Shown here: in pieces, positions 19,026 to 27,600 of the stretch
Position numbering within the stretch: the first letter of the stretch is position 1
Layout of the letters: each line of letters begins with the position of its first letter
From: a virus
Reading direction: 5' to 3' (one strand)
Virus record (IMG/VR): IMGVR_UViG_3300032229_000759
Coordinates: 1 to 64,000 of that record
Length of the DNA: 64,000 nt
Program-made: the position numbers and the translations under genes
Notes under the pieces: generated by a model
Databases searched by the model: none
What the model was told of the DNA's origin: nothing
What the model saw: the letters and a program-made list of their open reading frames with translations, nothing else

Positions 19026-19553
19026 ATGGCTAATCCTTTTGATACTATTATTTCTCCAGAGTTTAAAGCCCTATATAATCAGGCTATAGATGGCATATTG
19101 TCTAACGGCGCTCTAGCTGTTCCGTGTACCATTAATTATGGGTCATCCAATAGGATTTTATGCACTAATTGTATTCATGACCCCATTTCCACACGATCAT
19201 TAAATAAGTATAATAATACTGGACCAGCCCCATTTGCCGAAGGCATGATATGTCCAGTTTGCAACGGAGAAGGCTTCAAAGATAGCGCTTCCACCGAGGT
19301 TGTAAATTTAGCTGTTTTATTTGATAGTAAATATTGGCTAAATTGGAACTCTAAGTCTTTAAATATATCGGACGGTATGATCCAAACTATTTGCAACATA
19401 TCTTTATTACCCAAAATAAAAAATGCACAATCAATTGTGGTGGATAGAAATGTTTCTAATTATGGTAATTATATTTATAGTAGAATAGGAGAGCCAGAAC
19501 TTTGTGGATTAGGGGACAATAGATATATTATTACTATGTGGCAAAAATCATGA
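19026..19553 (+). CDS. Probable connector protein with zinc-binding cysteines
   Basis: This 175-residue protein starts at ATG 19026 after AGGA. Cysteines at 34, 46, 49, 76 and 79 form CTNC and CPVCNGEG, the second being the DnaJ-like CxxCxGxG zinc motif. This predicts one structural zinc site in the N-terminal half. The C-terminal half carries mixed hydrophobic strands. The four-gene overlap chain that follows (connector, completion, terminator-like, tube) suggests head-tail joining or tail completion. I do not recognise the family. The zinc motif is seen directly; the connector role is inference from position. Confidence 0.5.
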   Translation: MANPFDTIISPEFKALYNQAIDGILSNGALAVPCTINYGSSNRILCTNCIHDPISTRSLNKYNNTGPAPFAEGMICPVCNGEGFKDSASTEVVNLAVLFDSKYWLNWNSKSLNISDGMIQTICNISLLPKIKNAQSIVVDRNVSNYGNYIYSRIGEPELCGLGDNRYIITMWQKS

Positions 19554-20194
19554 AAATAAATCTTAGTTTAATAGATTCTGATAATCAAATTAAATCTAAA
19601 ATTTTAGACAGCATACGAGAGCACCTTAACCAAGCTTTTCAAAAAGCTAGATCTATTTTAGCTAAAAAAATCCCTTTAGAAGTATATAAGGTTATAGTTT
19701 CTGAACCTGAATATCAATCATTAATTTCTGGTAAATTAAGATACGAATTTGGCATCCCAGAATCTGCTCAAAAAGTTAATCAGATAGTGGATTTATGGAC
19801 ACGAAATGTGGTTGTTGATGTTACACCTATTACATTGGGCGCTGGAGGACTTAGGGGTGGTTTTAGTATTAATATGATAAAAGATAATTATGAAGATGTA
19901 TTAACTAGTGATGATGCAATCGTTGTGGATCAATTGAGCCAAGCAGTTTTGCCTTGGCTAGAGTGGTTATTATTGTATGGAGATAAAATTATAGTTAGAA
20001 ATTATACAGTTCAGGTTGGACCAAGCCCATATTCTCGTACTGGTCTAGCAATTATGAAACCGTCCAAAGAATCCTGGAGAGTTCCACCAGAGTTTGCTGG
20101 CACCACCACGAATAACTGGATAACTAGAGCACTAGAAAAATTAGATGATACCATACCTAACATGATACAACAAGAAATAGAGAATCAAATATGA
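19550..20194 (+). CDS. Probable tail completion / head-tail joining protein (214 aa)
   Basis: The likely start is ATG 19550, which overlaps the previous stop as ATGA. A GTG twelve bases upstream is possible but less likely. The sequence begins MKINLSLIDS and has a long N-terminal amphipathic helix region (about 8-50). It then has a 'VDVTPITLGAGGLRGGFSINMI' segment (about 90-110), and a C-terminal helix ending in EIENQI. Size and position between the zinc protein and a tube-proximal gene resemble phage proteins that join head to tail or set tube diameter. No specific family is recognised. It is coupled to the next gene through ATGA at 20191-20194. Confidence 0.45.
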   Translation: MKINLSLIDSDNQIKSKILDSIREHLNQAFQKARSILAKKIPLEVYKVIVSEPEYQSLISGKLRYEFGIPESAQKVNQIVDLWTRNVVVDVTPITLGAGGLRGGFSINMIKDNYEDVLTSDDAIVVDQLSQAVLPWLEWLLLYGDKIIVRNYTVQVGPSPYSRTGLAIMKPSKESWRVPPEFAGTTTNNWITRALEKLDDTIPNMIQQEIENQI

Positions 20195-21147
20195 GTTGTG
20201 AAGATTATACTAAATTTAATAATGTTGATAGTGTAGGTTCGGCGCATTTACTCAATCAACTAGAAGATAATTTAAAAACATTTTTTGACTGGGGTTTCTT
20301 AAACATTGGCGGCTTTGTTAATGTTAAGATTCCCACAAGTGGTTTAAGCGGCGGCTCTTTTCATGATCTTAGACCTTCGGACCAGCCAGGATATATCAAA
20401 GGACAACTGTGGCAATCTCCCAAAAAAGATTGGGTATGGGAAACTGGAGTAGTTTACAAAAATGTTTCTCCTATTAATATTTCTGGTGTTTATATCAATA
20501 ACACATTTTCTCCAGCCCCAACAGGTAGCGGCGGTTTAGGCTATCGTATAAATTATCCTCTGGGACAAGTGGTATTTAATCAATCACAATCTTCTAATGT
20601 GAGACTAGAGTATTCTTATCGCTGGTGTCAAGTTTATAAGGGTAGTAGTGAACCATATTTAGCGGAACTACAAGAACTATCTAATAAGCCAGCTCCTCAA
20701 ATATCCCAAAGAGACAAGGGAGAATATAATTTATCGTCTAATCATAGGGTTCAGACCCCATGTATTATCATAGAACCAATAGCCAGAAGCTATTCTAAGC
20801 CATGGCAACTAGGAGCACACGACTTTGCTATTGATCAAGATATTTTATTACATGTATTTGCTGAAAATGCAGCAGATAAAAATAGAATAGTGGACATAAT
20901 AAGGCTACAAAAAGAAAAAAATATATGGTTATACGACATAAATAAAGTGGTCAATAGTGGTATTAATCCGCTTACTTATCAGGGCAGTAAAAATATTAAT
21001 GGTAAAATATATTGTGATATTGTTGTAAATCCATTATATAGATGGAAATTATGTTACTTTAAAGATATAGTGCCAATGGATATGGAAAGCAGAAATAAAA
21101 ATTTGTATTGGTGTACAATAAGATTGACAACTCAAGTTATCATTTAG
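20191..21147 (+). CDS. Tail-proximal structural protein (possible tail terminator)
   Basis: This 318-residue protein starts in an ATGA overlap. An acidic N-terminus with helices (about 15-35) is followed by Gly-rich beta segments including 'GGLGYRINYPLGQVVF' (about 114-130) and 'VRLEYSYRW'. The second half has 'HDFAIDQDILLHVFAENAADKNRIVDII' (about 210-240), a strand-helix pattern like that of minor tail or tail terminator proteins. It directly precedes the tail tube gene, where a terminator protein is often encoded. Function is not proven by motif; position is the main evidence. Confidence 0.4.
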   Translation: MSCEDYTKFNNVDSVGSAHLLNQLEDNLKTFFDWGFLNIGGFVNVKIPTSGLSGGSFHDLRPSDQPGYIKGQLWQSPKKDWVWETGVVYKNVSPINISGVYINNTFSPAPTGSGGLGYRINYPLGQVVFNQSQSSNVRLEYSYRWCQVYKGSSEPYLAELQELSNKPAPQISQRDKGEYNLSSNHRVQTPCIIIEPIARSYSKPWQLGAHDFAIDQDILLHVFAENAADKNRIVDIIRLQKEKNIWLYDINKVVNSGINPLTYQGSKNINGKIYCDIVVNPLYRWKLCYFKDIVPMDMESRNKNLYWCTIRLTTQVII

Positions 21148-21169
21148 CCAAAATAAATGGAGAAAACTC

Positions 21170-22219
21170 ATGGCCAACCGTATATATTATGCCTGCCAAT
21201 CAGTTCAATTAAATGGTCCCAGCGGTACACGCTCGGTATCAAACACAGCTTGGGATTCAGTTCAGGGCTTGCAAAGTGTTGGTATGACAACCAACTTCAA
21301 TCTTGAGCCCGTATATCAGCTCGGTCAATTAGAGCTTTATGATAACTATGAAGAAATTCCAGAAGTAGAAATTACTCTCAATAAAGTATTAGACGGTTTT
21401 CCCACCATTTATTCAATGGCCATGGGTACTGGTTCATTAGCAGATTTGGCCAATAGTCGTTGCGGTGTTCGTTTATCATTATTCCCAGACACCAACACAT
21501 CTGCTACCGGCACACCATCAGCTCAAGTAACATGCATGCCAGCTTATTTATCTTCTGTTACCTATACTTTCCCAACAGACGGCAATTTTACAGAAGAAGT
21601 AACATTAGTAAGTAATGACAAAGAATGGGCTAGCTCGCTATCGTCTGAAACAGAAAATAAGCCAGTTGCTGATTCTCCATCTGGTGTTGGTATTTTACGT
21701 CGTGGCTTATGGGATCGTGCTGGTACAATTCTACCAACCGGCGCTGGCACAGCCGGTGACCTTGCTAGACTATCTGCGAGCGGAGGTATTCCTGCCGGTA
21801 TTAAGATTAACAGTGTTTCTGTAAGTATGAACCTGGGTCGTGAACAAATTAGAGAACTAGGCAGTAGAACTCCTTACTATCGTTATATTCAGTTCCCAGT
21901 AGAAATCACCACAGAAGTTGAGGTTGTTGCTAATACTGGTGACATGGTAGGCGTACAAGGCTCTAGTAATGCAGTTTGTAATAACCCCAAGGCTCTATCA
22001 AACAAAGAAATCTTGATTTCATTGTGTGATGGAACAAAGATCGATCTCGGCAAGAAGAATAAGCTCACAAGCGTTAATTATACTGGTGGCGATACTGGTG
22101 GTGGTAATGCTACCATTACTTATAGCTATCAAACCTATAGTGAGTTCACATATTCTGCCCCAACAGGCACTATAGTGTCCTTTAGTAGCGCTGTAGAAAC
22201 TTGGCCCTATACTGCGTAA
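21170..22219 (+). CDS. Probable major tail tube protein
   Basis: This 349-residue protein lies directly upstream of the chaperone-like genes and tape measure gene, the standard tube position. A strong SD (GGAG, 21159-21162 region) precedes ATG 21170. The coding sequence uses more C- and G-ending codons than neighbouring genes, as expected for the most abundant tail protein. The sequence is beta-rich: 'EVEITLNKVLDGFPTIYSMA' (about 64-85), 'CMPAYLSSVTYTFPTDGNFTEEVTLV' (about 122-150), where the 'G-x-F-T-E-x-V-x-L' element is typical of tube proteins, and a C-terminal Gly/Thr-rich strand set. It could in principle be another virion beta protein, but context strongly favours tube. Confidence 0.7.
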   Translation: MANRIYYACQSVQLNGPSGTRSVSNTAWDSVQGLQSVGMTTNFNLEPVYQLGQLELYDNYEEIPEVEITLNKVLDGFPTIYSMAMGTGSLADLANSRCGVRLSLFPDTNTSATGTPSAQVTCMPAYLSSVTYTFPTDGNFTEEVTLVSNDKEWASSLSSETENKPVADSPSGVGILRRGLWDRAGTILPTGAGTAGDLARLSASGGIPAGIKINSVSVSMNLGREQIRELGSRTPYYRYIQFPVEITTEVEVVANTGDMVGVQGSSNAVCNNPKALSNKEILISLCDGTKIDLGKKNKLTSVNYTGGDTGGGNATITYSYQTYSEFTYSAPTGTIVSFSSAVETWPYTA

Positions 22220-22241
22220 TAATAAATTAGGAACTTAGATA

Positions 22242-22394
22242 ATGGATGAAATATTTACTGTAATTGGTAAATTGTATTTAGATTTATTACAAAGTCAAAA
22301 AATAATAGAGAGCTTGCAGAAAAGACTAGACGATAAAGAGCGTGACATAGCTAATCTGCAAGCGTCTATTATCGAAAAAGAAAATTTAATGTGA
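22242..22394 (+). CDS. Small coiled-coil protein (50 aa)
   Basis: A 50-codon gene begins at ATG 22242, after a TAGGAA ribosome site, and ends at TGA 22392-22394. It begins MDEIFTVIGK and continues as one charged helix with heptad-like Leu/Ile spacing (LYLDLL, SLQKRL, DIANLQ), ending ENLM. Its final bases GTGA overlap the GTG start of the next gene, supporting real translation. It lies between the tail tube and the chaperone-like gene. Function is unknown; a small assembly factor is possible. Confidence 0.65.
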   Translation: MDEIFTVIGKLYLDLLQSQKIIESLQKRLDDKERDIANLQASIIEKENLM

Positions 22395-23422
22395 ATGATA
22401 GCAGGACCAATGAAATTTTAGTTCGTAGAATATTATCTGGTAAGCAAGTTTTTTCTTATAGTGATAATTTTTATGAACTTAGGAAACCGTCTTTAGACCT
22501 ACAAATACAAGCAGACGTACTATACCAATCTGCTTATGACGATAATATCTTTAATAATTTTTTATTGTCAGAGGATTTAGAACCACTGTTGTATGAAACA
22601 GACATATTATTTTTAGGCTATGATACCCATCTAGTTAAGCTGTCTAATACTTTGGATAATGCTAAAATTGATCTATTTCAAAACTACTATGACAGAAGTA
22701 AAAAAAATAAAAATAAACACAAAATTCAAACATTAAAAAGAGAAATCGCGGATATTAATCAAAAAAAACACAGCTTAGACTACTTAACCCTAGAGCACTA
22801 TTGTGATAATATTCGGAATGAGTTTTTAATATCTCATTCATTATATTTTTATAAAACTGATAATTTAGTATTTGCTGACGTAATAGATCCCAAAACATTC
22901 GGAACCCTCTCTTCCTGCATAAGTAATAATATTATCGATATACCTACATATAAAAAATTAGCTAGATCAGATTATTGGAAAAATTATTGGAATATTAATA
23001 AAAGCAATATTTTAAATGAACCTATTAATGAATGGTCTGAAGAACAAAAAACTTTGATAAACATATCAATTATGTATGATAGAATACATGAGCATCCAGA
23101 GTGTCCCAAAGAAGATATTATTAATGATGACGATGCTCTTGATGGATGGATGGTATTTCAGAAAAGAGAAAACGAGAGACAAAAGAAAGAAAAGGGTGTA
23201 GAAAATATGATGACGGGCAAACTAAAGAATGCCTCAGAAGTATTTTTAATGGCTCAGGACAAAGGACAAGCTCAAGATATTCTATCGATCAATTCCGATC
23301 AATCTTTAGCCACTCTCAAAGAAAAAGTAAATTTTGTATCATCTAGTTCAGGACCAATCAAAGACGCAGCACTACCGGACGTAAAACAAAAAATTATACA
23401 ACAGCTTAAAGGAAAAGGATAA
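22391..23422 (+). CDS. Tail assembly protein, chaperone position (343 aa)
   Basis: The start is GTG 22391, overlapping the small coiled-coil gene's stop by four bases. The protein is mainly helical and highly charged. A Lys-rich segment (KKNKNKHKIQTLKRE) lies near residues 104-118. A 'DDDALDGWMVFQKRENERQKK' region follows near 247-267, and the tail is Lys/Gln-rich. It has no signal peptide. Genes between tail tube and tape measure in siphoviruses usually encode tail assembly chaperones that coat the tape measure protein. No family is recognised from sequence, so the chaperone role is by synteny only. Confidence 0.45.
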   Translation: MNDSRTNEILVRRILSGKQVFSYSDNFYELRKPSLDLQIQADVLYQSAYDDNIFNNFLLSEDLEPLLYETDILFLGYDTHLVKLSNTLDNAKIDLFQNYYDRSKKNKNKHKIQTLKREIADINQKKHSLDYLTLEHYCDNIRNEFLISHSLYFYKTDNLVFADVIDPKTFGTLSSCISNNIIDIPTYKKLARSDYWKNYWNINKSNILNEPINEWSEEQKTLINISIMYDRIHEHPECPKEDIINDDDALDGWMVFQKRENERQKKEKGVENMMTGKLKNASEVFLMAQDKGQAQDILSINSDQSLATLKEKVNFVSSSSGPIKDAALPDVKQKIIQQLKGKG

Positions 23423-23427
23423 AATTT

Positions 23428-23739
23428 ATGTATGATCCAGAAAGACTCAAGTTTTATATGCAGAAAAGAATTCAGACCACTATGATAGGAGCCCTTGCCA
23501 GAATAGAAGAAAGTTTTGGCTATTTATGGGGCCACGACAAAGATGGCGAACTAACCAGCCAAGAAGAAAAATTTGCAGATCTTTGGGATTTTACTAGAAA
23601 CCAAATATTAAACTATGGAAATAACCAAATCAGAGGACTGAAAGACGATTTTCATAAATACGGCGGCGTTTTTCAAAATAAATACCATTATAAATTTCAT
23701 GTACCACAAGACGAAAACCCAGAAAGCAGGAAGGATTAA
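23428..23739 (+). CDS. Small helical protein in chaperone region (103 aa)
   Basis: It starts at ATG 23428 five bases after the previous stop, behind AAGGATAA. The sequence is Arg/Lys/Asp-rich with aromatic residues (SFGYLWGHDKDGELTSQEEKF) and is predicted helical. The 'DKDGELTSQEE' stretch resembles an EF-hand-like acidic loop but one loop alone is weak evidence. The gene lies between two chaperone-position genes and is probably a tail assembly factor. It has its own ribosome site, so it does not look like a frameshift extension of the previous gene. Confidence 0.45.
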   Translation: MYDPERLKFYMQKRIQTTMIGALARIEESFGYLWGHDKDGELTSQEEKFADLWDFTRNQILNYGNNQIRGLKDDFHKYGGVFQNKYHYKFHVPQDENPESRKD

Positions 23740-23741
23740 AT

Positions 23742-24611
23742 ATGAAAACAGATACTTTTTCTTTAGAGATAGATAACAAGCAAGTTACTTTTTTAGTTAA
23801 GACCCCATCTTTACACGATCAACGAGAAGGTCAAAAGATTTATAATCAAGCCTTTACAGATGCTATTAAATCTGGCTCTGTGGTCAGAGCAAAAATGGAT
23901 GATCTATTAGAATCACAGGGTTTGTGGAGCGCAGAGAAACAAAAAAAATATAGCGAACTACAACAAGAATTATTAGATGGTGAAAAAAGATTGGCCAAGG
24001 GAGGCTTTCCTCTAGGAGACGCTAAGAAATTGGCCATCCGCATGAAAGAGGTCAGAAATGAGATCCGAGACCTTGTGAGTGTTCGTACATCATTAGATAA
24101 CCAGAGCGCAGAAGGCCAAGCTGATAATGCTAGATTTAATTATTTAGTATCAGTTTGCGTGGTGTATAATGATAATAATGAGCCATATTTTAAAAATTTA
24201 CAAGACTATTTAGACAGAGCTGATAGTCCTGTAGCTTTTAAGGGTGCTCAAAAATTGGCTAACATGATGTATGGTTTGGATAATAACTTTGAAAAGAATT
24301 TACCAGAAAATAAATTCTTAAAGAAGTATAGATTTGTTAATGATAATTTGCAGTTTATCGATAAGCAAGGCAGAACAGTAGATATCGACGGAAGATTAAT
24401 AGATAGTGTAACTGGCAGATATATTAATGACAAGGGTGAGTTTGTTGATAAGGATGGCAATAGAGTAGACGAAGAAGGGGACTATCTGTTAGACGCTGAA
24501 CCATTTTTAGATGATGACGGCAAACCTATTATTTTAGAGGAAAATCAGGTAGTATCAGATGCAAAAGAAACCACAGAACTTACTGCTAAAGAACCTGATA
24601 CCACTTCATAA
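23742..24611 (+). CDS. Tail assembly chaperone-like protein with acidic repeat tail (289 aa)
   Basis: It starts at ATG 23742 after GGAAGGA and ends 85 bases before the tape measure gene. The N-terminal 180 residues are mixed beta/helical, including 'FSLEIDNKQVTFLVKTP' (5-21), a layout seen in tail chaperone-type proteins that start with a small beta sandwich. The C-terminal part (about 205-265) has degenerate acidic repeats of the form 'x-D-x-x-G-(R/N/E)': 'DKQGRTVDIDGRLID', 'DKGEFVDKDGNRVDEEGDYL', 'DDDGKPI'. These repeats could bind cations or act as a flexible acidic shield. The last gene before the terminator; the role is inferred from position. Confidence 0.5.
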   Translation: MKTDTFSLEIDNKQVTFLVKTPSLHDQREGQKIYNQAFTDAIKSGSVVRAKMDDLLESQGLWSAEKQKKYSELQQELLDGEKRLAKGGFPLGDAKKLAIRMKEVRNEIRDLVSVRTSLDNQSAEGQADNARFNYLVSVCVVYNDNNEPYFKNLQDYLDRADSPVAFKGAQKLANMMYGLDNNFEKNLPENKFLKKYRFVNDNLQFIDKQGRTVDIDGRLIDSVTGRYINDKGEFVDKDGNRVDEEGDYLLDAEPFLDDDGKPIILEENQVVSDAKETTELTAKEPDTTS

Positions 24612-24646
24612 TATATATTATTTTTATAATACATTTTTTGCTCAAC

Positions 24647-24682
24647 AACGCTATCCTGCTTGCGGGGTAGCGTTACTTTTTT
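24647..24682 (+). terminator. Rho-independent terminator upstream of the tape measure gene
   Basis: The left arm AACGCTATCC (24647-24656) pairs with the right arm GGGTAGCGTT (24665-24674) across an 8-base loop, with one G-T pair. An AC and then six T follow (24677-24682). The tape measure ribosome site AAGGA starts at 24683, immediately after the T-run. Confidence 0.85.
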
Positions 24683-24695
24683 AAGGATATAATTT

Positions 24696-27600
24696 ATGGC
24701 TAGAGGCTTTGACCTAACAGCAGAAATTAATTTGAGAGGCCCGTCTAATATCAGAACCATAGTGGCTGATATTCGTAGACAATTAGGCACTATCGAAGCT
24801 AATGTGGACGTGCAGATAAACCCTGCTACGGCAAGAAATCTAGATACCTTAAATAGAAATTTTGCTGATTTTAATAGAACTTTATCCACAACCAGAACGT
24901 CTGCTGATGCAGTATCATCCTCTTTAAGAAATTTAGCTCAGGCTGTTCAGGCTGCGTCTGGACGAAGTAATCAACTACCTCGTAATTTACAACAAATTAA
25001 TAATGCTGCCCAAAATCTTACTAGACAAAATAATGCTGCTGAACGAGCAACCAGAGACTTAACTGGTTCTTTTGAAGATTTCGGTAGACAATCTGCTTTG
25101 GCAGTAAGACGTTTTGCCGCTTTTGCTACGGTTACAGGGGTGATTTATAAGGTTTCTGCTGCCGTGAGTAGTGCTGCTAAAGACTTTATTGATTTTGATA
25201 AAGAATTAGTAAGAGTGGCTCAAGTAACAGATACCTCTACTAAAAATCTAGGATCATTAGTCAGTCAAATTACACAACTTAGTACTACGTTCGGAGTAGC
25301 CTCTAAAGATTTAATACAAGTATCAAGTACATTAGCACAAGCTGGCTTAAGTGCTAGAGACACAGAAAAAGCATTAAAGGCTTTGGCACTGAGTGCATTG
25401 GCTCCATCGTTTGATAGTTTAAATGAAACCGTTGAAGGTAGTATTGCTTTGATGAGACAGTTCGGTATTGGCGCCGGCGATCTAGAAAAAGCATTAGGTT
25501 CAGTCAACGCAGTAGCTGCTAAATTTGCTGTTGAAGCTAGCGACTTAATTACTGCTATTCAGCGTACTGGTGGTGTGTTTGCTACAGCCAGTAAAGGCGT
25601 TAGCGAAGGCACAGATGCTCTTAATGAATTTATTGCTGTATTTACTAGTGTGCGAGCCACCACCCGTGAAAGTGCAGAAACTATTGCTACGGGTTTAAGA
25701 ACTATTTTTACTCGTATTCAAAGAGGAGACACCATTAATGCGCTGAAAGAATATGGTGTAGCTTTGACAGATTTAGAAGGTAAATTCGTCGGCCCCTTCG
25801 AAGCTGTTCGCAGATTGAGCGCAGGACTTAATCAATTGGATCCAAGAGATCTCAAATTCTCTAGAATTGTAGAAGAGCTTGGCGGCTTTAGACAAATCGG
25901 CAAAGTTATTCCTTTAATTCAACAATTCGCTACTGCTCAAGCAGCATTAAAGGTAGCACAAACAGGTCAAGACTCATTAGCTAAAGATACCACAATAGCT
26001 CAACAAGCATTAGCTAGACAAATAAGTAAGGTTAAAGAAGAATTTATTGGATTGATTAGATCTATAGGACAAAGCGAAGGTTTTCAAACTATTGTTAAGC
26101 TCTCTTTAGATCTAACCTCTAATCTTATCAAGATGGCCGACGCTGCAAAAGGAGCGCTACCAGCCATAGCCGCTATTATGGCATTTAGAGGAGCATCTGC
26201 CCTTAATCAATATGGTATAGGTTTTCTTGGCGGAATTAGAGGCCGTCCAGCAAGACCACAAGGAGCTAATAGCGGAGGCTATATTAGAGGATATGCTAGT
26301 GGTGGCCATGTACCCGGTACAGGTAATTCTGATACGGTGCCTGCTATGTTAACTCCTGGCGAATTTGTGATTCGTAAAAAAGCTGTAGAAACAATAGGGG
26401 CTAGTAATTTACAAAGATTAAATAAGTATAGTGGTGGAGGCAGAGTAAAATTTAAAGGAGGCGGATTTGCTAGTGCTCCCATGGTGGATGATATCGCTAC
26501 CAATGCTCCTGGATCTGTTTTACCAAACAGGGTTGCTTTAGAACAAATTTTACAAACTGGATATGGAGCCCTTGATTTTGACAGAACCCTTAAACGTACA
26601 ATTGGTGATACTGCATACGGTAAAGCAAAAACCTCACAACAAAAAGATGCTGTATTAGATAGATATTTTAGAAACCCTAAAGCTAGATTAGCTGACGCTA
26701 CTTCTGGATCAATAACTAGTTTTGGTAAACAATTACTGGATGCTATCAAAACGGGTAAAGTTGATCCCAGTAAACTTAGCGTTATTAGTAAATCTCGTCG
26801 CGCTCCGGGTTTGGCTGAACATATACAAGAATTATTTGGCATACCAAAAAACAATATGATTTTTACCGGTGGTGGATCTAAAGAACCAGCATTAGAAGCC
26901 CTAAGACAAAAAGGACCTAGAGCTAGTCGAGTATTTAAATCTTTAGGTGGAATAGTACAAAAATTTAAAAACGCAGGAGAAGTTAAAAAACCACCAAAAG
27001 CACTAGGATCTAAACTAGCATTGATATTAGGAAAAATAGACAGAAAAGAAATGGGATTATCTAGTGCGGACTTAGTATCGGGAGTGACTAAGGACGAGTG
27101 GTCAAAGGCGTCTGATGATGTAAAAAATAAATGGATACAGTTAGCTGCCGCTAAACAAAACAGATTGTCTGGAGCTAAACAAGCAAAAAAAACAAAAAAA
27201 GAAAATAAAGAAAAAAATGTAATCGAAACAGGAGAACCATTTGGTCTGGTTGCTCTTTATGGAGGTAGAGGCACAGCAGCTAAAGAAGGATTAGACAAGA
27301 ATAAAACACCACTATCAATATCTTTTGGTTCTTTAGATCCGAAATTTGCTGGGAAATATGAATCGATTATGGTTGGTGATTTTAAAAAAACAATTAATAA
27401 AATTGGAAGTAGTATGGCTAGGAGAATTGGTTCTACTCCAGAAACAGATCCAAGTATTATTACTAAAATATTAAAAAAAGCAGGCATCGAAACAGCTGTG
27501 GGGTCTTTGCTGGAGTCTTCTATAGCTATAGCCGGAGCCCCATTTAATGACGCTAATATAAAACAAAATGCTGCTATAGATTTTCCTAGCGGTTTGGGAC

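Noticed and set aside
21170-22219. Tail sheath candidate
   Set aside because: Length, beta-rich layout and position fit a tube; no sheath-like second gene is present in the window.
22391-23739. Programmed frameshift fusing the chaperone-region genes
   Set aside because: The second gene has its own ribosome site and start five bases after the stop; no clear slippery sequence seen.
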